Shown piece by piece: positions 7,840 to 15,949 of a stretch of DNA of 64,000 nt (position 1 is the first letter of the stretch; every line of letters begins with the position of its first letter). The notes beneath the pieces are model-generated. The model was given only the letters and a program-made list of their open reading frames with translations. It was not told the DNA's origin and did not search any database. The DNA comes from Parvularcula sp038749595 (lineage in GTDB: Bacteria > Pseudomonadota > Alphaproteobacteria > Caulobacterales > Parvularculaceae), in NCBI GenBank assembly GCA_038749595.1, contig JBCDHW010000003.1, positions 62,001 through 126,000 on the forward strand. Reading direction: 5' to 3'. The position numbers were made by a program, and so were the translations under genes.

Positions 7840-8751
7840 ATGTTGCACAATAATCCGAATGCCTTTTGCGCAAATCCCCTCGACCGCGTCGGTGTGCGCA
7901 GGAAAGACGCAGACTGGCTCGCCGACCAGGCGAAGGATCCCAAGGCGCGCTTGCTGGTCCTCTATAAGGGCGAGCCGCTGCTGGAGCAGGAGCCGACGCG
8001 CGCGGTGATCCAATGGCTGACGCTCGATGCCTTGTCGGCCCTGCCGATGGACCGCGAGACGGTGCTGCTGGGGCTTTGGGATGGTGAGCCGATCTACGCC
8101 ACGGATGTTTCGTCCGCCGATGATGCGCCGCTGACGGATATCGGGACCTACCTGCCGGTGCGGACCGCTGCCGCCTTTCTTCCGCCTACTGAGCTGTCGG
8201 TTGTGGCCCAGGCCGTATGGCTGCTCGATTGGCACCGCCGCAACCGGTATTGCGCGAAGAACGGTGATTTTACCGAGGCGGCAGAGGGCGGCTTCAAGCG
8301 GATCAATCCCAGGACGGGCGTCGAGCACTTTCCGCGCACTGACCCTGTTGCGATTGTTCTTCCGTACCATGAGGGATCCGTTTGCCTCGGCCGAGGGCCA
8401 CACTTCCCGCAAGGCTTCATGAGCGCGTTCGCAGGCTACCTTGAGCCCGGAGAAACCCTTGAGCAGTGCGGCGAACGCGAGCTGTTCGAAGAGGTCGGCC
8501 TCCGTGCACAGACGATGGATTACCATTTCAGCCAGCCCTGGCCCTTTCCTTCGTCGTTGATGATGGGGTTCACCGCCCAGGTGGAAGAGAAAGAACTCAC
8601 GCTGGACCCGGATGAAATCGAGGAAGCCGCTTGGTTCACCCGAGCTGAGCTGGTCGACATCATCAACGGTGACCACGACATCATGTGTCCGCCGCCCTTT
8701 GCCATTGCGCACCAGCTGATGAAGCGCTGGCTGGAACAGACGGGCGGCTGA
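7840..8751 (+). CDS. nudC: NADH pyrophosphatase (Nudix), zinc ribbon degenerate
   Basis: Hydrolyses NAD(H) to NMN(H) and AMP and can remove NAD caps from RNA. 303 residues with an N-terminal domain, a central linker and the C-terminal Nudix fold. The Nudix box GYLEPGETLEQCGERELFEEVG follows the GX5EX7REUXEEXGU pattern (about residues 199-221), and the NudC-specific SQPWPFPSS motif follows. The usual Cys4 zinc ribbon is almost gone: only Cys138 of the four ligands remains (RYCAKNGDF), and the second CxxC pair, expected just before EHFPRTDP, is absent. The enzyme core looks intact. Confidence 0.92.
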   Translation: MLHNNPNAFCANPLDRVGVRRKDADWLADQAKDPKARLLVLYKGEPLLEQEPTRAVIQWLTLDALSALPMDRETVLLGLWDGEPIYATDVSSADDAPLTDIGTYLPVRTAAAFLPPTELSVVAQAVWLLDWHRRNRYCAKNGDFTEAAEGGFKRINPRTGVEHFPRTDPVAIVLPYHEGSVCLGRGPHFPQGFMSAFAGYLEPGETLEQCGERELFEEVGLRAQTMDYHFSQPWPFPSSLMMGFTAQVEEKELTLDPDEIEEAAWFTRAELVDIINGDHDIMCPPPFAIAHQLMKRWLEQTGG

Positions 8752-9017
8752 TGACCCGCGATGACGAAAATGCTCCGGTTCCCGTTCCAACGTCGGGCGA
8801 GGGTTCCGAAATCGTTGCCCGCTCGGCCGGCGAGGTCGAGCGGATGTCGGACGAGGAACTGCTCGGTCACGATTACCAAGCGTGGCTCGACAAAAGAAAA
8901 GTCGCTGCACGGACGACCGTGACGAAGGGTATCGATGCTCGGCTCCGCGCTGATGATGTTATGGCGGAGGCTGAAGATCTTCTCGCCAGGGCGGAGGCGC
9001 GGCTTGGAAAGAAATGA
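8751..9017 (+). CDS. Small hypothetical protein downstream of nudC
   Basis: 88 residues from the ATG at 8751, which shares its first base with the last base of the nudC stop (TGATG). Ser/Glu-rich N-terminus, then RMSDEELLGHDYQAWLDKRK and an Ala/Glu-rich C-terminal helix. Cytoplasmic, no known domain. The one-base overlap strongly suggests co-translation with nudC. Confidence 0.65.
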   Translation: MTRDDENAPVPVPTSGEGSEIVARSAGEVERMSDEELLGHDYQAWLDKRKVAARTTVTKGIDARLRADDVMAEAEDLLARAEARLGKK

Positions 9018-9051
9018 AACGCCGCGGCGCGGGCCCTCATGGTTTCGTTCA

Positions 9052-9270
9052 ATGGCGGAGATTGCCCTCGACTCCCTGCCCGGATCAGGTGTTGCGCGCG
9101 CCGCCTTTGAACAAATGCGTGCACGGATCAGAGCAGACCTCGAAGATGAGATTGAAGCCCTGAAAAAAGAACGCGACCGCGATCAAGAGACGATCAGCCG
9201 TCTATCCGACGTGGTCGAGCGCCAACAAATCGTGATCGCCCGATTTTTGGATGAACCGCCGCGCGATTAA
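9052..9270 (+). CDS. Small coiled-coil protein
   Basis: 72 residues from the ATG at 9052. After MAEIALDSLPGSGVARAAFE the sequence is a continuous charged helix with heptad character (DLEDEIEALKKERDRDQETISRLSD) ending in EPPRD. No family assigned. It ends tail-to-tail with pheA: the two stop codons overlap in the palindrome TTAA (9267-9270). The start is uncertain because the frame extends upstream. Confidence 0.55.
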   Translation: MAEIALDSLPGSGVARAAFEQMRARIRADLEDEIEALKKERDRDQETISRLSDVVERQQIVIARFLDEPPRD

Positions 9271-10124
9271 GCCCCGTGCGGGATGCGGCTGATGCGGTAA
9301 GGGTCTGCCGCGAAGACGCCGATGATTTTGCGATCGGTCGTGAAATACTCCAGCTCTTCGAGCGCACGGGCGACGTTTTCATCCGTAGGGTGACCTTCAG
9401 CTTCCGCCTGAAAACGTGTGGCCTGAAAACTCGCATCCTCTTGGTAGCTCTCAAGCTTGGTCATGTTCACGCCGTTGGTTGCGAATCCGCCGAGCGCCTT
9501 ATAAAGTGCCGCCGGGATGTTCCGAACACGGAACACAAAGCTCGTGAGCATCGGTGCATTAATGCGCGCAGGCCATTCGACATTCGCATCAGGCAGAAGC
9601 CGCATAAACCGCGTCACGTTGCGGTCCGCGTCTTGGCAGTCGCGTTCGATGATCTCCAGGCCATAACGCTCCGCCGCGCCGCGCGGGGCAATCACACACA
9701 CCGTCTCGTCCGGCTGGTCCCGCAGCTCCCGCGCCGCGCCCGCCGTGTCGCGCGCTGCGTCAGGGATGAGCCCCATCGCCCGGATGATCTTCCGGCATTG
9801 CGACAGCGCCATGGGATGGCTGCGAACGATTTTCAATTTCGATTTGTCCGCACCCGGTATGCTCATGAGTTGCATGTGCACAGGTAAAAAGTGTTCCGCC
9901 ACCGCGGCCACATTTTTGTCGGGTAACAGTCTGTAGACATCGTCAACGCGCCCCGCGAGGGAATTCTCGACGGGCACCATGGCTGCGGCACATTCGCCCG
10001 ACGTGACCGCTTGGAAAACGGTGTCGAATGTCGGCTTCGCAACGGGCTCATAGCCTGGGGCGAAGGCCGCACAACACAGTTCACTGAATGCTCCGGGTTC
10101 ACCTTGGTAAGCAATTGTTGGCAT
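9267..10124 (-). CDS. pheA: Prephenate dehydratase
   Basis: Converts prephenate to phenylpyruvate in phenylalanine synthesis. 285 residues: a periplasmic-binding-like catalytic domain (AYQGEPGAFSE, VPVENSLAGRV, and the NVTRFMRLL motif containing the essential Thr-Arg-Phe) followed by a C-terminal ACT regulatory domain (TSFVFRVRNIPAALYKALGG, then LESYQED where most homologues have ESRP). There is no chorismate mutase domain, as usual for alphaproteobacterial PheA. Transcribed divergently from the cytochrome c gene, a common alphaproteobacterial arrangement. Confidence 0.95.
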   Translation of the reverse strand: MPTIAYQGEPGAFSELCCAAFAPGYEPVAKPTFDTVFQAVTSGECAAAMVPVENSLAGRVDDVYRLLPDKNVAAVAEHFLPVHMQLMSIPGADKSKLKIVRSHPMALSQCRKIIRAMGLIPDAARDTAGAARELRDQPDETVCVIAPRGAAERYGLEIIERDCQDADRNVTRFMRLLPDANVEWPARINAPMLTSFVFRVRNIPAALYKALGGFATNGVNMTKLESYQEDASFQATRFQAEAEGHPTDENVARALEELEYFTTDRKIIGVFAADPYRISRIPHGA

Positions 10125-10256
10125 GCCTGTGTCTTCTCTTTTCCCGAGACCAAAGTCCGCGTTGCGGTCGTCCGTTCACCCGGCTATGTGCCGACTGACC
10201 TTTGGGACGATTGCACGCGACGCGATGGTCCTGCGTTTTGGAACTGGTTCCGTAGT

Positions 10257-10862
10257 ATGAATGACTCTCTGTTTAGTAACAAACTGGCCGCAGCGATCTT
10301 GGTGACCTTGCTGCTGGCGGTAGGTTTGCCGGTGATCATCCACACGTTTGAGTTGCTCATCGAGGGGCACCACGGTGATCACCACTACGAAGAGAGCAAT
10401 CCTTTCGATTTGAGCTACGTACCCTACGCCAAACTTGTTGGCGTCGACGCTGGCGCCGCGGCGGAAGAAGAAGTTCTCTCCCTCGGCTGCATGCTCGCCG
10501 AAGCCAGCGCTGATCGAGGCGCGCGCGGTGCAGCCATCTGCGCATCGTGCCATTCACTGGCCGAGGGCGGTCCAAACGGAACGGGCCCCGCACTTTGGGG
10601 TGTGATGGGCCGGGCTGTCGCTTCAGTGGATGGCTATTCTTACACCAGCGCGCTGCAAGGCGTTGACGGTCCCTGGGACTTCGAAAAGATGGACCGCTAT
10701 CTCTACGACAGCGCCGCCTATGTTCCGGGAACGCAGATGGCGCAGAAAATTCGCAAGGATAACAAGCGCGCGGATATCTTGGCCTACCTCGCTACGCTGG
10801 GCGGCTCCGTCCCGATCCCCGCATGCGAGCAAAAGGGCGAAGAACTGGCCGAAGCGTCGTAA
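10257..10862 (+). CDS. cycM: Membrane-anchored cytochrome c (CycM/c552-like)
   Basis: 201 residues from the ATG at 10257; the longer frame upstream overlaps the pheA promoter region. An uncleaved N-terminal anchor (AAAILVTLLLAVGLPVIIHTF) is followed by a His-rich linker (EGHHGDHH), a flexible segment, then a class I cytochrome c domain with CASCH (Cys95, Cys98, His99) and the likely sixth ligand Met161 in VPGTQMAQ. It carries electrons from the bc1 complex to the terminal oxidase at the periplasmic face. The product is exported and needs the cytochrome c maturation system. Confidence 0.9.
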   Translation: MNDSLFSNKLAAAILVTLLLAVGLPVIIHTFELLIEGHHGDHHYEESNPFDLSYVPYAKLVGVDAGAAAEEEVLSLGCMLAEASADRGARGAAICASCHSLAEGGPNGTGPALWGVMGRAVASVDGYSYTSALQGVDGPWDFEKMDRYLYDSAAYVPGTQMAQKIRKDNKRADILAYLATLGGSVPIPACEQKGEELAEAS

Positions 10863-10881
10863 GCGCCCTTGTCCGGCGCAG

Positions 10882-11229
10882 TCAGTAGTAGCCGAGGTCC
10901 GACGAGCGTTCGCTTGCGTCAACAGCCGCTGCGAACCGATCAACAAATTCAGAGCCTTCCGCGGTTTTTCTGACGAGCACCACCCGCTTGTCCGCCTCAT
11001 CCCGCTCCCGCCGAACAAGGCCGTGGATCGAGAGGGCATCGAGCGCTCGGCTGATCGCCGGTTTGGGCACTTCGAGATCTTCAGAAAGCCGCCGCACCGT
11101 ATGCGGTCCCGGCGTGAGATAAACCGTCAAAAGGAGCGCCCATTGGCGCATCGAGAGATCAGGCGCCTCGTCGCGAACAAGGTCCACCATCACGTCTCGC
11201 CAAGGGGTGAGAAGGTCTGACAGGCTCAT
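10882..11229 (-). CDS. MarR-family transcriptional regulator
   Basis: 115 residues from the ATG at 11229, preferred over an in-frame ATG at 11283 because TGGAG lies about nine bases upstream and because the longer form would cover the palindromic operator at 11253-11266. The MarR fold is visible in LSMRQWALLLTVYL, the recognition region TVRRLSEDLEVPKPAISRALDALSIHGLV and the wing RERDEADKRVVLVRKTAEG. Probably autoregulated. Ligand unknown. Confidence 0.85.
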   Translation of the reverse strand: MSLSDLLTPWRDVMVDLVRDEAPDLSMRQWALLLTVYLTPGPHTVRRLSEDLEVPKPAISRALDALSIHGLVRRERDEADKRVVLVRKTAEGSEFVDRFAAAVDASERSSDLGYY

Positions 11230-11252
11230 CCAAAAACTCCACGACTTGGCCA

Positions 11253-11266
11253 TTTCGCTAACGAAA
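11253..11266. promoter_or_regulatory. Palindromic operator upstream of the MarR gene
   Basis: TTTCG-CTAA-CGAAA, a perfect 5-bp inverted repeat 24 bases upstream of the MarR start at 11229. Size and symmetry suit a dimeric MarR regulator. It is most simply read as an autoregulatory site. Confidence 0.55.
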
Positions 11267-11380
11267 CAGCCAAGCTTGAGCAAGTCTTGACAGGTCGATA
11301 TCTTTTTATCGGAATTTGTGCGCCCGTACGTTGCCCAAGGACGCCGTGGGGCCCCTGGCTATCCGCGAGAGGCCTTTCGG

Positions 11381-12196
11381 CTAAGAGCGCAGGATGTCGT
11401 TGATCGCGGTTTTCTCGCGCGTGCGGGCGTCGACGGTTTTGACGATCACGGCGCAGGCGAGGGAGGGGCCGCCTTTCGGATCGGGAAGCGTGCCGGGCAC
11501 GACGACCGAGTAGGGCGGGACCTTGCCGTAGGTGATGTCGCCGGACTGGCGGTCGACGATCTTGGTCGATTGGGTGATGAAGACGCCCATCGCGATGACC
11601 GAGCCTTCGCCGACTATGACGCCTTCGACCACTTCTGAGCGGGCGCCGATGAAGCAATTGTCCTCGATGATCGTCGGCTCGGCTTGCAGCGGTTCGAGCA
11701 CGCCGCCGATCCCCGTGCCGGCTGAGATGTGGCAGTCGGCGCCGATCTGGGCGCACGAGCCGATCGAGGCCCAGGTGTCGATCATCGTCCTGGCGCCGAC
11801 ATAGGCGCCGATATTGACGTAGGACGGCATCAACACCGCGCCCTTGGCGATGTGCGCACCGCGGCGCACGGCGCAGGGCGGCACAGCGCGGAAGCCCGCC
11901 TCCTCAAACCGGGCGGCGTCCCAGCCCTCGAACTTTGACGGAACTTTGTCCCACCACTGACCATTGCCGATGCCGCCTTCGACGAGTCCATTGGGTGAGA
12001 AGCGGAAGGAGAGGAGCACCGCCTTCTTCAGCCATTGATGCACCGTCCACGAACCATCTTCACCGCGGGTCGCGACGCGGCCTGCGCCGCTGTCGAGGGC
12101 GGAGATGGCGACCTTCACGGCCTCCCGAATCTCGGGCGTGTCCGTGCCGCTGTCGAAGCCTTCATCGATAAGCGCTTTTGCGTCGTCGTGGTTCAC
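11381..12196 (-). CDS. dapD: Tetrahydrodipicolinate N-succinyltransferase
   Basis: Succinylates tetrahydrodipicolinate in the lysine/diaminopimelate pathway. 271 residues: an N-terminal helical domain (DDAKALIDEGFDSG), the PPCAVRRGAHIAKGAVLMPSYVNIGAYVG strand, then a left-handed beta-helix of hexapeptide repeats (IGGVLEP, VIVGEGSVIAMGVFI), and a C-terminal sheet with VVVPGTLP. Length is typical for DapD. The next gene on the same strand overlaps upstream, so the two are probably co-transcribed. Confidence 0.95.
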   Translation of the reverse strand: MNHDDAKALIDEGFDSGTDTPEIREAVKVAISALDSGAGRVATRGEDGSWTVHQWLKKAVLLSFRFSPNGLVEGGIGNGQWWDKVPSKFEGWDAARFEEAGFRAVPPCAVRRGAHIAKGAVLMPSYVNIGAYVGARTMIDTWASIGSCAQIGADCHISAGTGIGGVLEPLQAEPTIIEDNCFIGARSEVVEGVIVGEGSVIAMGVFITQSTKIVDRQSGDITYGKVPPYSVVVPGTLPDPKGGPSLACAVIVKTVDARTREKTAINDILRS

Positions 12197-12909
12197 GCCG
12201 TCTTCCTTTCGTCCGTGGTCAGTCCTTCGAGGAAAGCTGTCAAATCTGAGGTCACATGGTGCACGTGGTCCGCGCCCTCGTGCCCAGCGCCGGGGCGTTT
12301 TTCTTCCGGCTCATCCTCAATCCAGTCGGCGTCTGACGTGATCAAAACCGTCCGCATACCCATGGCGTGGGGCACTTCAAGGTTCACCACCATGTCTTCA
12401 AACATCGCCGACTGCTGTGGGTTCAGCCCTGTCCGTTTTTGGAACCGGTCATAGTTCGAAGCGTGGGGCTTGGGCACCCAATCGCCCATTTCGACGTCGA
12501 ATATATCGTCCATCACCCCTGTCAGGTCGAGAGCCTTAAGAACATTATCCGCATGCAGAAGACTGCCGTTGGTGTGCACAAACTTTTTGCCCGGAAGCGC
12601 CTGGATCGCTGGTTTCAGCCGCGGGTCGACCGTCAGCGCAGAGACATCGATATCGTGCACGTAGCCCATGAATTCATGCGGATCGACATCGTAGACATTC
12701 ATCAGCCCCGCGAGCGTCGTTCCATGCTCGACATAAAGGCTCTTTTGCATTTTGCGGGCTTCGGCCGTTTCGATCGAAAAGCGTTCCTCGATGAACTGCG
12801 CCATCTTCGCATCGATCTGTGCAAAAAGGTTACAGCCAGCAGGGTACAGCGTGTTGTCGAGGTCAAAGACCCAATGGGTAACGCCCTCAAAGGCGGAATG
12901 TGCGGTCAT
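12193..12909 (-). CDS. HAD-superfamily pyrimidine 5'-nucleotidase
   Basis: Probably dephosphorylates UMP/CMP or a related phosphate. 238 residues. HAD motif I is WVFDLDNTLYP (nucleophile and acid Asp in DxDNT), motif II is FVHTNG, motif III is the VPKPHASNY lysine region and motif IV is MFEDM. The DLDNTLYP form, the helical cap and HTTLAGL-like region match the SDT1/PYR5N subgroup, a well-known dapD neighbour in Alphaproteobacteria. Its 3' end overlaps the dapD start by 4 bases. Confidence 0.88.
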   Translation of the reverse strand: MTAHSAFEGVTHWVFDLDNTLYPAGCNLFAQIDAKMAQFIEERFSIETAEARKMQKSLYVEHGTTLAGLMNVYDVDPHEFMGYVHDIDVSALTVDPRLKPAIQALPGKKFVHTNGSLLHADNVLKALDLTGVMDDIFDVEMGDWVPKPHASNYDRFQKRTGLNPQQSAMFEDMVVNLEVPHAMGMRTVLITSDADWIEDEPEEKRPGAGHEGADHVHHVTSDLTAFLEGLTTDERKTA

Positions 12910-12911
12910 AA

Positions 12912-13967
12912 TTATTGTGCCGGTGTGACGAGGTCTGCGTTGAACTGCTCTGCACGGAACTCAAACGTCCAGGCTTTTTCACCGCCTGTATCGATCCGCC
13001 TAAACTGGGCAGAGTCATAACCACTCTCCGTGCACGATATATCAGCGCGCGCATCGAATTGGACGGAGGTCACACAAAACTCAGAATCGCCGCCTGCGAG
13101 GGCCAATTCCTGATCCTCCGCCTGCATAATTCCGTATACGTAGTAAGGGTCATTCCCCAGCGCGCCTCGGCGCACCTTGGCGCAGGCGCCGCTGTCGAGC
13201 AGCCACCATCCCGACGACCGGTATCCCTCGCTATCAGCCGTAGGCTGAGCAAACGCCGCCCAGACGGGGAGGAGGGTTTTGTTGCAGAAGAAAAAGCCGA
13301 GCTTGGCGTCTTCGTCGTTGGCTTCCGCAATCAGCGCGTCAACGACATCGTTATCGATGACCCCATCTTGGCCGAGCCCGCGGCTTCGCCGATATTGGCG
13401 GAGTGCTGACTTTGTCGTTGCGCCGAGGGCACCGTCGATCTTGCCGATATCGTAGCCCACATCGGAGAGGAGCCTCTGCACGCCTGCGACTTGCGCTTGG
13501 TAGGTCGAGTAATTGTTCTCCTCGACGAACTCAGTGGTCTGCGTTCCCCCGTCATCGGCGCCGATCGTGATGGCCATGAAATTCCGTTGCCGCTGGGGTG
13601 CGTCGAGGCATACGGATTGATCGCGGAGGGTGAACAGGCTGTCGTTCTGTACACAGAGCGCCGTGTCGCCTGACCAGGTCTTCAGTTCGCCCGCATGGCC
13701 CGGAATGGCCTCGGCGTAAGCGAAATATTTGCCCGGAGAGAGCTCGTCACTGATCACCCGTTTGCACTCGCCGGGGCGCAGGCGCCACCACCCGCGGGTG
13801 AGAAGCTGGCTATCCTCCGAGAACCCTAACGCCGCCGACAGCGCGTAGCTCGTCTTGTTGCAAAAGCTGTACTCAGCCTGGGCGCTGGTCGGCGCGAACC
13901 CGATCACAATCGCGAGGGCAGAGAGCGCAGCCAACAAGCCTGCCGGAATGCTTAAACGCCTGGTCAT
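12912..13967 (-). CDS. Secreted DUF1036 protein with internal peptidoglycan-binding domain
   Basis: 351 residues with a cleavable signal peptide (LLAALSALAIVIGFAPTSAQA). Two DUF1036 units share FCNKT...GWW.L..G.C: one at about residues 33-125 and one at about 222-335. Between them is a peptidoglycan-binding type 1 helical domain (VAGVQRLLSDVGYDIGKIDGALGATTKSALRQYR, ending in VIDNDVVDAL). It is therefore likely a periplasmic or envelope protein held to the wall. DUF1036 has no assigned activity. It lies two bases upstream of the HAD gene on the same strand. Confidence 0.85.
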   Translation of the reverse strand: MTRRLSIPAGLLAALSALAIVIGFAPTSAQAEYSFCNKTSYALSAALGFSEDSQLLTRGWWRLRPGECKRVISDELSPGKYFAYAEAIPGHAGELKTWSGDTALCVQNDSLFTLRDQSVCLDAPQRQRNFMAITIGADDGGTQTTEFVEENNYSTYQAQVAGVQRLLSDVGYDIGKIDGALGATTKSALRQYRRSRGLGQDGVIDNDVVDALIAEANDEDAKLGFFFCNKTLLPVWAAFAQPTADSEGYRSSGWWLLDSGACAKVRRGALGNDPYYVYGIMQAEDQELALAGGDSEFCVTSVQFDARADISCTESGYDSAQFRRIDTGGEKAWTFEFRAEQFNADLVTPAQ

Positions 13968-14130
13968 ACGGTCCCTTGGGGTTCGCCGGTAAGGTCTGGT
14001 GCCTTGTCGGGCATTCCCGCTTCGCGATCAAGCGCGGGGAGGGCCTCGCGTGGATTCATCATGGGGCCGAGCGGCGTTGCGTCGATTGGTGCGCGTTGTC
14101 GGAGGCGCCAGGGCGGACTAGCTCCCGCCC

Positions 14131-14421
14131 ATGGTTGAAAAGCTCTCCCCCACCGCCCGCTCTCAGTTTTTTAAAGATCACCCCGATTGGTCCGAAGTCG
14201 TTGGCAAAGACGCCGCCGCGACCAAGGTCACCTTCGGCGATTTCAAAGAAGCCTGGGGCTTTATGAGCAAAGTCGCGCTCTTCGCTGAGCAACACGATCA
14301 CCATCCCGAATGGTTCAACGTTTACAACCGGGTGGAAATCACCCTGACCACCCACGATGCCGGTGGATTGTCGGATCGCGATGTGGCGATGGCCGGTTTT
14401 ATCGATGCGCTGAGGCCGTAA
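14131..14421 (+). CDS. phhB: Pterin-4a-carbinolamine dehydratase
   Basis: Dehydrates 4a-hydroxytetrahydrobiopterin formed by aromatic amino acid hydroxylases; a related moonlighting role is known in animals. 96 residues. The family motif is HDHHPEWFNVYNRVEITLTTHDAGGLS with the paired histidines, and the N-terminus has SQFFKDHPDWSEV. No phenylalanine hydroxylase gene is in the window, so its partner reaction is elsewhere. Confidence 0.93.
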   Translation: MVEKLSPTARSQFFKDHPDWSEVVGKDAAATKVTFGDFKEAWGFMSKVALFAEQHDHHPEWFNVYNRVEITLTTHDAGGLSDRDVAMAGFIDALRP

Positions 14422-14430
14422 AACGCGAAA

Positions 14431-14465
14431 GGCCGTGGGAGCTGGAAACGCCAGCGTCCACGGCC
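14431..14465 (+). terminator. Hairpin after phhB
   Basis: Outer stem GGCCGTGG (14431-14438) pairs with CCACGGCC (14458-14465), and an inner CTGG/CCAG stem lies at 14442-14445 and 14451-14454. It begins 10 bases after the phhB stop. No T-run follows, so it is a weak intrinsic terminator candidate. Confidence 0.4.
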
Positions 14466-14751
14466 AACGCGGGAACAGACGCGAGCTTAGCAACCGGGGC
14501 ACGGCTTTGGCTCAATGTTCCCAAAACTAAGAGCCGAAGGAAGGCGGGCCCGCTTGGCTCGCTGGGGCAGGGGGGTGTGCTCGAAGCAGTCCGCACCTTC
14601 CCGCGGCTATGCGTGTTAAATACGTTTTGACTCTGCGATGCAGCAACCCGCATAGGAAAAAGCTATCGACTGCAAAGGGTCGTTATGATCAAGGCGCATC
14701 GCCTTGCGCGAGAGCCTTTCAAAATCGAGAGCATTTCTTCATCGAAACGAC
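14466..14751. other. Intergenic stretch without a recognised feature
   Basis: Between the phhB hairpin and the 3' end of the OxyR-like gene. I found no convincing ORF, tRNA or family RNA. Short dyads such as ATAG-GAAAAAG-CTAT are visible, but nothing supports a named element. Confidence 0.5.
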
Positions 14752-15684
14752 TTAGCGCTCGGAAACGACTTCCGTCAGCTCTTCACGCACCACGTCGCTG
14801 ATCGCGCTGGCGATCGCTTCGTAGGCTTGCGCCATGCCCGAGCCGCGCCGCCACGCCAGCCCGATCGACCGCGAGATGCCGCCGCGCTCCGACCGGAGAA
14901 CGGCCACGTCGCCGGCGTTTTTGACTTCTGAGCGCACATAAAGCGCCGGGAGAAAAGTCGCGCCGAGACCCATCCCCACCATTTGGCGCAAGGCATCGAG
15001 ACTGCTGCCTTCATAATCGCGCCGCAGTCGGGCATCGTGCTCTTCGCACAGGCTCACCACCTGATCGTGCAGGTGAAAACCGGGGCTCAGGGTCATCACA
15101 TCAAGGCCCTTCAGATCTTCCACCGAAAAGGTCGTCTTCGCCGCCAGCGGATGGTCCGAGGCCACCGCGAGAAAAACCGGCTCCCGGAACAGGCGCACGG
15201 AATCGATATCGCCTGATGCGATCGGCAGCTGGGCGAGCACGACATCGTAAAGCCCTTCCACAAGCTCCCGCTCAAGCTCAATCGGCGGCCCTTCGCGAAT
15301 GAAAAGCCGCAGATCTTTGTGGGTTTGGTGCAAGCGCTGCACGACATGCGGCATGAGGTAGGGGCCGAGGGTCGCCTTCACGCCCAGGCGCAGCATGCCC
15401 GACAGGGGCCCCTTCTGCGCAATCGCGCGGATCGCATCGACCTTATCGAGCACCTCGATCGCGGCGTGGGTCACCTCGCGGCCCACCGGGGTCATCGTCA
15501 CGGAGGTGTTGCTCCGCTCGGCAACGCGAACGCCGAGCGCCTCTTCGAGAAGCCGGATCTGCGCACTAAACGATGGCTGGCTGATGCCGCACCGTTCGGC
15601 GCCGCGGCGAAAGCTTGAAGTCGCTGAAAGCGCCGTCAAGTAACGCAATTGCCGAAGTGTGATGTTGGCCTTCTGTTGCGCCAC
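14752..15684 (-). CDS. LysR-family regulator, OxyR-like, lacking the sensing cysteine
   Basis: 310 residues. The N-terminal winged helix (LRQLRYLTALSATSSFRRGAERCGISQPSFSAQIRLLEE) and effector domain (GTLGPYLMPHVV-like stretch, DALRQMVGMGLGATFLPALYV) align closely with OxyR. In E. coli OxyR the motif GHCLRDQ holds the peroxide-reactive Cys199; here it reads GFHLHDQ, with His204. The resolving cysteine survives as Cys213 (VVSLCEE). Without the sensing cysteine the classical disulfide switch should not work, so another ligand or a metal/peroxide reaction is possible. No katG or ahpC lies beside it. Confidence 0.85.
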   Translation of the reverse strand: MAQQKANITLRQLRYLTALSATSSFRRGAERCGISQPSFSAQIRLLEEALGVRVAERSNTSVTMTPVGREVTHAAIEVLDKVDAIRAIAQKGPLSGMLRLGVKATLGPYLMPHVVQRLHQTHKDLRLFIREGPPIELERELVEGLYDVVLAQLPIASGDIDSVRLFREPVFLAVASDHPLAAKTTFSVEDLKGLDVMTLSPGFHLHDQVVSLCEEHDARLRRDYEGSSLDALRQMVGMGLGATFLPALYVRSEVKNAGDVAVLRSERGGISRSIGLAWRRGSGMAQAYEAIASAISDVVREELTEVVSER

Positions 15685-15749
15685 GTTGTGCGTCTCCGTC
15701 CCCAGCTAAGCGTTACCGCTCCGTTAGGGTGCATAGGGACTTTCAATGC

Positions 15750-15793
15750 AAAAGGTTCTGTTTCAAAAATCATGCGAATTTTACGAACCTTTT
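15750..15793. promoter_or_regulatory. Widely spaced perfect dyad upstream of the OxyR-like gene
   Basis: AAAAGGTTC (15750-15758) and GAACCTTTT (15785-15793) form a perfect 9-bp inverted repeat separated by 26 bases. It lies 65 bases before the LysR start and 157 bases before chvI. Two facing half sites for a dimeric regulator, or a cruciform, are possible readings. The regulator is not known. Confidence 0.35.
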
Positions 15794-15949
15794 AGCCCCC
15801 TTTAAGATCCCGTTCACCATCGCGGCAACGCATAGCAAGTTAAGAGGTTTGGTTCGCGCGCGGTGTTCAATCTATCGTGATCTCTTAACACCCCTCCCAC
15901 ATTTCACTGCTAGTTCTCCTTCTGGGGCTTGTTGTGTGGGAGGGTCGCC

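Noticed and set aside
7807..8910. 367-residue open frame on the minus strand
   Set aside because: Shadow of nudC; no recognisable protein features.
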